A stretch of DNA of 64,000 nucleotides from Arthrobacter sp. MN05-02 (GTDB lineage Bacteria > Actinomycetota > Actinomycetes > Actinomycetales > Micrococcaceae). This document shows positions 49,965-61,285 of the stretch, piece by piece. Under the pieces are notes generated by a model, which searched no databases, had not been told where the DNA came from, and was given only the letters and a program-made list of their open reading frames with translations. Within the stretch, counting starts at the first letter, position 1, and the number at the start of each line of letters is the position of its first letter. The position numbers and the translations under genes are program-made. Location: assembly GCA_004001285.1 (NCBI GenBank), contig AP018697.1, positions 496,001-560,000 of the forward strand, written 5' to 3'.

Positions 49965-51432
49965 GTGAGCCTGCGATTCTATGACACCGCCCGCGCCGAG
50001 GTGCGCCCCTTCGAGCCCCTCGAACCGGGCCGGGCGAGTCTCTACTACTGCGGTGCCACCGTCCAGGGTCTGCCCCACGTGGGCCACGTGCGGTCCGCGA
50101 TCGCCTTCGACCAGCTCACGCGCTGGCTGGAGGCGCGCGGACTGCGGGTCACCGTCGTGCGGAACGTGACGGACATCGACGACAAGATCCTCGCCAAGTC
50201 CGAGGACTCGTTCCGCGAGGGGGCCGCGGAGCAGGACCCCTCCGTGGTGCCCGAAGAGCCGTGGTGGGCGCTCGCGTACCGGTTCGAGCAGGAATTCCAC
50301 CGAGCCTACGCGGCGCTCGGCGTCCGCCCGCCCACGTACGAGCCGCGCGCCACGGGGCACATCCCGGAGATGCATGCGCTCATCCAGCTCCTGATCGAGC
50401 GTGGCCATGCCTATCCCGCGCCGGACGGGTCGGGCGACGTCTACTTCGACGTCCGCTCCTGGCCCGCCTACGGCAGCCTCACGCGCCAGGACATCGACGA
50501 CATGCAGGCCGCGCCCGACGCCGATCCGCGCGGCAAGAAGGATCCGCGCGACTTCGCGCTCTGGAAGGGCTCCAAGGACACCGATCCCGCGACCGCGTCG
50601 TGGGGCAGCCCCTGGGGGACCGGCCGTCCGGGGTGGCACCTCGAGTGCTCCAGCATGGTCACGAAGTACCTCGGTACCGAGTTCGACATCCACGGCGGCG
50701 GCCTGGACCTCCGCTTCCCCCACCACGAGAACGAGATGGCCCAGTCGCAGGCGGCCGGGCACGCGTTCGCCCGCTTCTGGATGCACAACGGCATGGTGAC
50801 GTACGGCGGCGAGAAGATGTCGAAGTCGATCGGCAACACCGTCAGCCCCCGGGAGATGATCGAGGCGGCGGGCCCCCGCGTGGTCCGTTACTACCTCGGG
50901 CAGGCCCACTACCGCTCGGTCCTCGACTACCGCGCGACCTCGCTGCAGGAGGCGGCGTCCGCGGTGGCGCGGATCGACGGGTTCATCGCCAAGGCATCCG
51001 CCCGCGTCGGCACACCGGCCCGCGGACCGGTCAGTGCCGGGGACCTGCCGCCGGAGTTCGCCGCCGCCATGGACGACGACCTCAACGTGCCACAGGCCCT
51101 CGCGGTCCTCCACACCACCGTGCGCAGCGGCAACACCGCCCTGGCCGCCGGGGGACGACGACGCCACCCGGACCGGGCTCGCCGCCGTCGTCGCCATGAC
51201 AGCGGTCCTCGGGCTCGACGACGCTGCGGACCCCGCCGCGCCGACCGCTGCGGGGGCAGGGGCGGCGAGGGCCCTCGACGCCCTGGTCGTGGATCGCATC
51301 GCCGACCGTGCTGCTGCACGGAGCGCGCGGGACTGGGTGCGGGCGGACGCCATCCGGGACGCACTGGCGGCCGCGGGGATCACCCTCGAGGACTCGGCGG
51401 ACGGCGTCACCTGGTCCCTCTCGGGGGACTGA
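49965..51432 (+). CDS. cysS: Cysteinyl-tRNA synthetase, frame broken near 51152
   Basis: An essential class I synthetase. The zinc ligand Cys29 and HIGH-like motif HVGH (38-41) are followed by VTDIDDKI, the Zn ligands Cys in WHLECSSM and His in [10 protein letters not shown], and KMSKS (about 284-288). The C-terminal anticodon-binding helix bundle ([33 protein letters not shown]) is in another frame. Deleting one G from GGGGG at 51150-51154 makes [15 protein letters not shown] and a full chain of about 488 residues. Since the cell cannot do without this gene, the indel is best read as a sequence error. Confidence 0.95.
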
Positions 51433-51512
51433 CGCCGGGGCGTCCGGCGCCGTCCTGACCGGTGCGGATCGCGTGCGGATCGCGGATGCCCGGGCACCGC
51501 ACCGGCTCCGCG

Positions 51513-51518
51513 TAAACT
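51513..51518 (+). promoter_or_regulatory. -10-like element upstream of rlmB
   Basis: TAAACT, 37 nt before the rlmB ATG, then a purine-rich GGAGGGG and an AT-rich leader. No clear -35 box. Confidence 0.4.
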
Positions 51519-51555
51519 GGAGGGGATTCTTCTTCTATATAAAGGTGTTCTCTCC

Positions 51556-52540
51556 ATGGCCAGTCACGGACGTCCAGGCGCGGTTCGCAAAACGAAAAAG
51601 GGCCCCACCATCGGCACCGGCGGCCACGGACGCAAGTCGCTCGAGGGCAAGGGACCCACTCCCAAGGCGGAGGACCGCCCGTACCACAAGGCGTACAAGA
51701 ACAAGGAGCTCGCCGAGCGTTCTGCGGCCAAGCGTGCCGGCGGGAAGAACGCCGGCACGGGCCGTACCAAGGGCAAGGCCGCCGAGGAGGCCGTGACCGG
51801 CCGCAACTCGGTGGTGGAGGCCCTCCGCGCGGGCATCCCGGCGAAGGCGCTGCACGTCGCGATCCGCATCGAGATGGACGACCGCGTGCGGGGAGTCGCT
51901 GAAGATGGCGGCCGAGCGCGGCATCCCGGTCATGGAGACCGGCAAGCCCGAACTCGACCGCATGACGGACGGCGCCGTGCACCAGGGCCTCATGCTGCAG
52001 GTCCCGCCCTACGAGTACGCCGATGCCCTGGACCTCGTCGACGAGACGATCGAGCGGTACAGGCGCGGCCACATCGGGAACGCCCCGCTGTTCGTGGCCC
52101 TCGACGGCATCACCGATCCCCGCAATCTCGGGGCCATCATCCGCTCGGCCTCCGCTTTCAGCAGCCACGGCGTCATCGTGCCGGAACGGCGTTCCGTCGG
52201 CGTGACGGCGTCGGCCTGGAAGACCAGTGCCGGTGCTGCGGTCCGGGTCCCCGTCGCGCGCGTCGGCAACCTGAACTCGGCCCTGAAATCCTTCAAGGAC
52301 AAGGGCATCTTCGTCCTCGGGCTCGACGGCGACGGCGACGTCTCGCTGCCCGAGCTGTCCCTGGGCCGCGACCCCATCTGCATCGTCGTCGGCTCCGAGG
52401 GCAAGGGCCTGTCCCGGCTCGTCCGCGAGAACTGCGACCAGATCGTCTCCATCCCCATCGACTCCGCCATGGAGTCGCTCAACGCGTCGATGGCGGTGGG
52501 AATCACGCTGTACGAGGTGTCCCGCCAGCGTTCGGCCTGA
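51556..52540 (+). CDS. rlmB: 23S rRNA (guanosine-2'-O)-methyltransferase RlmB, frame broken near 51891
   Basis: A SpoU-type (TrmH family) methyltransferase modifying the ribosomal peptidyl transferase region. A basic N-terminal extension of about 75 residues (Lys/Arg/Gly-rich) precedes the substrate-binding domain ([20 protein letters not shown]) and the knotted catalytic domain with motif 1 [16 protein letters not shown], motif 2 [18 protein letters not shown] and motif 3 [19 protein letters not shown]. Removing one G from GGGG at 51890-51893 joins the halves as [18 protein letters not shown]. It follows cysS as in most Actinobacteria. About 327 residues when corrected. Confidence 0.95.
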
Positions 52541-52548
52541 CCCCCGGC

Positions 52549-54652
52549 ATGGTCAATCCCGCACCGCTGACGCGCGCCTCCCGCGAGTTCCCGCTCGGAC
52601 TCCACTCCGTCAAGGGGGCATGGAGCCAGGACGGGCATGCCAATGCGGCGGTGTGGGCGCCCGGCATCGCCTCCATGGACGTGCACTGGTGCCGCGCCGA
52701 CGGCACCTGGACGTCCGAGACGCTCGTGGGGCTCGACGGCGGCGTCCACCACGGTGTCGTGGGACCGGTGGCTCCGGGTGCGCTCTATGCCTTCTGGCCC
52801 ACCGGCGAGGACCTTCCCGGAACCCCCGGGACGGCACAGCTGCTGCTCGATCCCTACGCCCGCGCGGTCGAGCCGGTCGCACTCGCCTCCGGTGCCGATG
52901 AGCCGCCGTCGCGCTCCTACTACTCGGTCTTCCTCGAGCACACGTTCGACTGGGGGACGAGCGAGCACCCCCGCACGCCCTGGCGGGACAGCGTCATCTA
53001 CGAAGCGCACGTGAAGGGCCTCACGAAGCTCCACCCCGGCATCCCCGAGGAGCTGCGGGGCACCTACGCCGGACTGGCGCACCCGGTGATGACCGCATAC
53101 CTCCGCGATCTCGGGGTGACCGCGGTCGAACTGCTGCCGATCCACTTCTCCATCGACGAGCCGCACCTGGAACCGCTCGGCCTGAGCAACTACTGGGGCT
53201 ACAACACGCTCGGATTCTTCTCCGCGCACTCCGCCTACGCCACTGCGGCCGCGCGGGAGGCGGGACCGGACGCGGTGCTCGACGAATTCAAGGGCATGGT
53301 CCGTGCACTGCACGAGGCCGGCCTCGAGGTCATCCTCGACGTCGTCTACAACCACACGGCCGAGGGCGAGCAGCACCGCCCCGCGCTGTGCTGGCGCGGG
53401 CTCGGCGACCGGGACTACTACCGGCACGACGACGCCGGGCGGTACGTCGACACGACCGGGTGCGGCAACAGCCTGGACTTCTCACAGCCCCGGGTCGTGG
53501 AGTTCGCGCTCGACTCGCTGCGCTACTGGGTCGAGGAATGCCACGTGGACGGTTTCCGCTTCGACCTCGCGGTCACCCTCGCCCGCGACGAGAACAACAC
53601 GTTCACGCCGCGCCACCCCTTCCTGGTCGCGGCCGGCGCCTCGAAGGCCCTGCGCGGCACGAAACTCATCACCGAGCCGTGGGACATCGGACCGGACGGA
53701 TGGCAGACCGGGAGGTTCCCGGTGGGCTGGGCGGACTGGAACGACGGCTTCCGGGACGCCGTCCGCGACTTCTGGCTGCGGGACGTTGCGTCCATCGCGG
53801 CCGGCGGCACGGGGTCCTCGCCGGCACGCCTGGCCGGCCGGCTCGCCGGGTCGGCCGATACGTTCGCCGGATCCGGCCGGAGCCCGCTGGCGTCGGTCAA
53901 CATGGTCACGGCCCACGACGGCTTCACGCTCGCCGACCTCACGGCGTACGAGCGCAAGCACAACGAGGCCAACGGCGAAGGCAACCGCGACGGGTCCAAC
54001 GACAACCGCAGCTACAACCACGGCGCCGAGGGACGCACGGAGGACGAGGGCATCCCTCGCGGCCCGTGAGAAGAGCGCCCGCAACGTCATGGCGTCACTG
54101 CTGATCTCGCTCGGCGTCCCGATGATCACCGCCGGCGACGAGCTGGGCCGGACGCAGCGCGGCAACAACAACGCGTACTGCCAGGACAACGACCTCGCCT
54201 GGCTGCACTGGTCGGACGACGCCGCGTCCCGGAGCATGCTGGCCGCAACGCGCACGCTGCTGTCCATCCGACGCGACTTCCTGGCCGCGCAGCCCGCCAC
54301 CTTCCCGTCACGGAGCGACCAGTCGACCCTCCTGTGGTTCAACGCCGCGGGCCTGCCGATGACGGCGCAGGAGTGGAACGACCCGGCCACCCGGACGGTC
54401 CAGCTCATGCTGGGCTCCACGGGTGGGAGCATCAACGGCCTCGTGGTGATCAACGGTTCGCTCCGCGAGACGCGCATCCATCTGCCGTCGGCCTGGATCC
54501 TGCAGGGGCAGGGCGTGGCCGGCGAACAGCCGCGCTCCTTCACCCAGACCTTCGACTCCGCGGTGAGGGATGCGCCGACCGACGCCGGACGGCTGCTCTC
54601 GGGCGAGGCCGACACCGTCGCTGCGGATTCGGTGCGCATCTACCGCTGCTGA
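52549..54652 (+). CDS. glgX: Glycogen debranching enzyme GlgX, frame broken near 54055
   Basis: A GH13 debranching or isoamylase-type enzyme of about 700 residues. The CBM48 N-terminus is at [14 protein letters not shown], and GH13 catalytic parts are VYNHTAEG, the nucleophile Asp in [10 protein letters not shown], the acid Glu in [10 protein letters not shown], and the HD in [12 protein letters not shown]. The C-terminal part ([20 protein letters not shown]) is in the next frame. Removing one C at 54054-54056 gives [17 protein letters not shown] 52549 follows rlmB by 8 nt. It converges on glgP across a hairpin terminator. Confidence 0.95.
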
Positions 54653-54671
54653 GTCCGTCCCCCTCCGGACA

Positions 54672-54709
54672 CGACGAAGCCCGGGACCGTCCGGTCCCGG
54701 GCTTCGTCG
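54672..54709. terminator. Hairpin terminator between glgX and glgP
   Basis: A perfect 17-bp stem (54672-54688 with 54693-54709) and a 4-nt loop between the converging genes. Confidence 0.88.
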
Positions 54710-54732
54710 CGTCCGGAGGACAGCGTCGGCGG

Positions 54733-57346
54733 TCAGGCGTTGACGACGAGTCCGAGCTCGGCCTTCGTGGCGAGGGTCGAGTGCTTCGGGAGCACGCGCA
54801 CGGTGTAGCCGAAGGACCCCGAGTGGTCGATCCGGATGCTGCCTGTGAAGAGGTAGCGCCCGCTGCCGAGGTTCTCGGCGACGGTGAGGTCGTCGACGGT
54901 CACGTCGCTCAGCTCGTCGCTCTCGAGTGCGCGGCCGTAGGCGACCTCGACGGCCACGTCGTCCGGGTCGAGTCCGCCGAGGGCCACGTAGGCGTTCACG
55001 GTCAGGGAATCGCCGATCTGCGGGTCCTCGGGACACGCCGGTCGAGTCCACGTGCTCCACCTGCACGGCGGGCCAGCTGCCCTGGACGCGTGAGCGCCAG
55101 GCCGCGGTCCGCTTGGCCAGGGCGAAGGAATCGGTCGCCGCCGCCTGGCCCGAGCGCCAGGCGGGGCGGTACAGCTTCTCCACGTAGTCCTGCAGCATGC
55201 GGTCGGCCGACACGGCGGGGCCGAGCGTCGCCATGGTGTGCTTGATCATCGCGATCCACTGGTGCGGGACGCCGTCGCGGGAGGGCTCCGACGGGCCGGC
55301 GGCGCCTGCTCCCTCGGCGGGGACCAGCGAGTAGAAGCGCGGGCCCACCTGCGTCTCGAGGAGGTCGTACAGCGCGGCCGCCTCGATGTCGTCGCGCTCG
55401 TCCGCGGAGGCACCGTTGTTGGCGGTCGGGATCGCCCAGCCGTTGTCGCCGTCGTACATCTCGTCCCACCAGCCGTCCAGGACGGACAGGTTGAGCCCGC
55501 CGTTGATGGCCGCCTTCATGCCCGAGGTGCCACAGGCCTCGAGCGGGCGCAGCGGATTGTTGAGCCAGACGTCGCAGCCCGGGAAGAGCGTGAGCGCCAT
55601 CGCGATGTCGTAGTTGGGCAGGAAGACGATGCGGTGGCGCACCTCGGGATCGTCCGTGAAGCGGACGAGGTCCTGGATCATGCGCTTGCCCTGCTCATCG
55701 GCAGGGTGCGACTTCCCGGCGATCACCAGCTGGATCGGGTGCTTCGGATGCAGGAGCAGCGCCTTCAGGCGGGCAGGGTCGCGCAGCATGAGCGTGAGCC
55801 GCTTGTAGGTGGGCACGCGGCGGGCGAAACCGATGGTGAGGACGTCCGGGTCCAGCACCGAGTCCGTCCAGGTCAGCTCGGCATCCGCAGCACCGCGCTT
55901 CTTCCAGGAGGCACGGAGCCGCCGGCGGACATCGTCCACGAGGTTGGACCGGAGGTTGCGGCGCAGGGCCCAGACGTCCGTGTCCGGCACGTCGTAGACC
56001 TTGCTCCACTGCGCGTCGAGCACCGACTCGGCGCCGAAGTGGGACAGCGCGAAGTCCGCAATCTGGGGGTCGACCCAGCTCGGGACATGGACACCGTTCG
56101 TGACCGAGGTGATGGGCACCTCGCGTGCGTCGAATCCCGGCCACAGACCCGAGAACATGCCCCGCGAGACCTCGCCGTGCAGCTTCGCGACGCCGTTGGC
56201 CCGCTGAGCAAGGCGCAGGCCCATGATCGCCATGTTGAACTTGGTCGGATCGCCGTCCGCATAGTTCTCGGCGCCCAGGGCCAGGACGCGGTCCGTCGGG
56301 ACGGCCGGCGCGAGGCCCGCATGGAAGAAGTGCTCGATCTGGGAGCGGTCGAAGCGGTCGATGCCGGCAGGAACCGGGGTGTGGGTGGTGAACACCGTCG
56401 ACGCACGGCCGGCCGTGAGGGCCTCCTCCCAGCTCATCGGGGACTCGTTCGACGGGTCCATCAGTTCACGGATGCGCTCGATGCCGAGGAAGCCCGCGTG
56501 GCCCTCATTCGTGTGGAACACCTCGGGAGCCGGCGTCCCGGTCAGCCGCTGGAAGATCCGCAGCGCCTTGACGCCGCCCATCCCGAGGAGCAGTTCCTGC
56601 TGAAGGCGCTGGTCCCCGCCGCCGCCGTAGAGGCGGTCGGTGACGTTGCGCGCCGCGTCGTCGTTCTCGGAGACGTTGGAGTCGAGCAGAAGGAGGGGGA
56701 CGCGGCCGACGTCGGCACGCCAGATGTGGGCGGACAGCTGCCGGCCGTTGGGCAGGGGGAGCACGACCTTCGCCGCCGAGCCGTCCTCCTCGCGGAGGAG
56801 GGTGAGGGGGAGGCCGTCGGGGTCGAGGACGGGGTAGGTCTCCTGCTGCCAGGCGTCCCGGGAGAGCGACTGCTTGAAGTAGCCGGCCTGGTACAGCAGG
56901 CCGACGCCCACCAGGGGCACGCCGAGGTCCGACGCCGACTTGAGGTGGTCGCCGGCCAGGATGCCGAGGCCGCCGGAGTACTGGGGGAGGACGGCGCTGA
57001 TGCCGTACTCGGGGGAGAAGTAGGCGATGCTGCGGGGCGCGTCGTCGCCGAGGCCCTGGTACCAGCGCGGTTCCGTGAGGTAGCTTTCGAGGTCGGCACC
57101 GAGCTCCTGGATACGCCGCACCAGCTTCTCGTCGCTCGCGAGCTGCTGGAGCTGCTCGCGCGTGACGGACCCGAGGAAGGACACCGGGTCATGGCCGCTC
57201 TCCTCCCACGCCACCGGGTCGATCTCCTCGAACAGGCGCGAGGTCGGCAGGTGCCACGACCAGCGCAGGTTGCCCGCGAGTTTGCCGAGCGGCGCGATGC
57301 TCTCGGGGAGGACGGTTCGGACGGTAAATCTGCGGATTGCCTTCAC
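54733..57346 (-). CDS. glgP: Alpha-glucan phosphorylase, frame broken near 55031
   Basis: A GT35 enzyme that releases glucose-1-phosphate from glycogen, about 870 residues. The N-terminal DUF3417 domain begins FTVRTVLPESIAPLGKLAGN; PLP-enzyme features are HTPVPAGIDRF, TSVTNGVHVPSW, GFARRVPTYKRL and the PLP-Lys region EACGTSGMKAAINGG. The last 90 residues lie in another frame; removing one G at 55030-55032 joins them as STGVSEDPQIGDSLTVNAY. Start GTG 57346 follows a TAGCGT -10 by 7 nt. It is divergent from glgE. Confidence 0.94.
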
Positions 57347-57353
57347 CCCGGTT

Positions 57354-57359
57354 ACGCTA
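57354..57359 (-). promoter_or_regulatory. -10 element for leaderless glgP
   Basis: TAGCGT (57359-57354, minus strand), 7 nt before the GTG start. Confidence 0.5.
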
Positions 57360-57391
57360 GCGCACTTGCCCAGCGCTGGGGAGGGCTCCGG

Positions 57392-57405
57392 CGCAAACGC
57401 TTGCG
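57392..57405. promoter_or_regulatory. LacI-type operator between glgP and glgE
   Basis: CGCAAACGCTTGCG is a palindrome with one mismatch and the central CG typical of LacI/GalR-family operators. It lies 46 nt upstream of the glgP start and 75 nt upstream of glgE, so one repressor could govern glycogen breakdown and the GlgE pathway together. Confidence 0.5.
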
Positions 57406-57466
57406 TTCCCCGAAGCCGGCCCCGATGTTACGCAAAGCTCCCTTAGCATTTCGGCCCATTACTCGC

Positions 57467-57472
57467 TAACGT
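57467..57472 (+). promoter_or_regulatory. -10 element for leaderless glgE
   Basis: TAACGT ends 7 nt before the GTG at 57480. Confidence 0.5.
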
Positions 57473-57479
57473 CGTACGG

Positions 57480-59518
<2,039 letters not shown>

Positions 59519-59519
<1 letters not shown>

Positions 59520-61285
59520 TGCCCAACCCCTTCCAGCTCAACGCACCCGGACTGGCCCACGACCCCCACTGGTACCGCAAGGCGGTCTTCTACGAGGTCC
59601 TGGTCCGCGGATTCGCCGATGCGAACGGGGACGGCTCCGGTGACCTCTCGGGCCTGATCGACAAGCTGGACTACCTCCAGTGGCTCGGCGTGGACTGCCT
59701 GTGGCTGCCGCCCTTCTTCAAGTCCTCGCTGCGCGACGGCGGCTACGACATCTCGGACTACTACGACGTCCTCGACGAGTTCGGGTCCCTGGGCGACTTC
59801 AAGCGGCTCGTCGCCGAGGCGCACGCCCGCGGCGTGCGGGTCATCATCGACCTGCCCGTGAACCACACCTCGGACCAGCACCACTGGTTCCAGGAGTCCC
59901 GCAGGGATCCCGAGGGCCCCTACGGCGACTTCTACGTCTGGAGCGACACCGACGAGAAGTACCAGGACGCGCGCATCATTTTCGTGGACACCGAGGAATC
60001 GAACTGGACGTTCGACCCCGTGCGCCGGCAGTTCTTCTGGCACCGGTTCTTCAGCCACCAGCCCGACCTCAACTTCGAGAACCCCAAGGTGCAGGAGGCG
60101 ATCTTCGACGTCGTGAAGTTCTGGCTCGACCAGGGCATCGACGGCTTCCGCGCGGATGCCATCCCCTACCTGTTCGAGGAGGAGGGCACCAACTGCGAGA
60201 ACCTGCCGAAGACGCACGAGTTCCTCAAGCGGCTCCGTGCGATGGTGGACGAGAACTACCCGGGCCGCGTCATCATCGCCGAGGCGAACCAGATGCCGGA
60301 CGAGGTCGTCGAGTACTTCGGCGACGAGGACGGGCCCGAATGCCACATGTCCTTCCACTTCCCAATCATGCCGAGGCTCTTCTACGCGCTGCGCGACCAG
60401 AAGTCCGCACCCATCATCGAGACGATGAAGGAGACCCCGGACATCCCGGCCGGCGCGCAGTGGGGCACCTTCCTGCGCAACCATGACGAGCTCACCCTCG
60501 AGATGGTTACCAACGAGGAGCGCGAGGCGATGCTCGGCTGGTACGCGCCGGATCCCCGGATGCGGGCCAACGTCGGTATCCGACGGCGGCTGTCGCCGCT
60601 GCTCGACAACTCGCGCGCGGAAGTGGAACTGATCCACGCCCTGCTGCTGTCCCTGCCGGGCAGCCCGTTCCTCTACTACGGGGACGAGATCGGGATGGGC
60701 GACAACATCTGGCTGGAGGACCGTGACGCGTCGCGGACCCCCATGCAGTGGAACCCGGACCGCAACGCGGGCTTCTCCCCGGTGGACCCCGGGAAGCTGT
60801 ACCTCCCGGTCGTCCAGTCGCTCGTCTACCACTACAACCACGTGAACGTCGAGGCGCAGATGGCGACGTCGAGTTCGCTGCTGCACTGGGTCCGCCAGAT
60901 GCTGGCCGTCCGCAAGGCCCACCCGGCGTTCGGGCTCGGCACCTACCGCAACGTCCCCGTCGAGTCGGAGCACGTCCTGGCTTTCCTCCGCGAGGTGGAT
61001 GCGGACAACGCCGAGGGCGAGCCCGAAGAGTCGGTCCTGTGCGTCTTCAATCTGTCGCAGCACCCGGTGGCGGCGCGGATGCGCTTCCCCGAGTTCGGCG
61101 GCCGTGGCCTCCGGGACCTGTTCGGCGGTTCGATCTTCCCCGCGTTCGCGGAGGACGGCGAGATGACCCTGACGCTCGGCAGCCACGACTTCTTCTGGCT
61201 GCGCGTGCGCTCGGCCAGCTCGAACACGTCATCCCCGCACACCCAGGCGATGCCTGTCATCCCCGTCCCGGAGGCGATCCGATAA
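59519..61285 (+). CDS. treS: Trehalose synthase (maltose alpha-D-glucosyltransferase)
   Basis: A 588-residue GH13_16 enzyme that interconverts trehalose and maltose. Visible motifs are DLPVNHTSDQHHWF, the nucleophile Asp in GIDGFRADAIPYLFEE, the acid Glu in RVIIAEANQMPDEV, and HD in TFLRNHDELTLEMV with the TreS-typical FLYYGDEIGMGDNIWLEDRD. Its GTG overlaps the glgE stop and its own stop overlaps the maltokinase ATG. Maltose from TreS is phosphorylated by maltokinase and used by GlgE. Confidence 0.97.

Noticed and set aside
54308..57346. A longer minus-strand glgP frame running past 54733 to 54308
   Set aside because: After about 55030 the sequence turns Arg-rich and loses family similarity. 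The true C-terminus is in another frame and stops at 54733.
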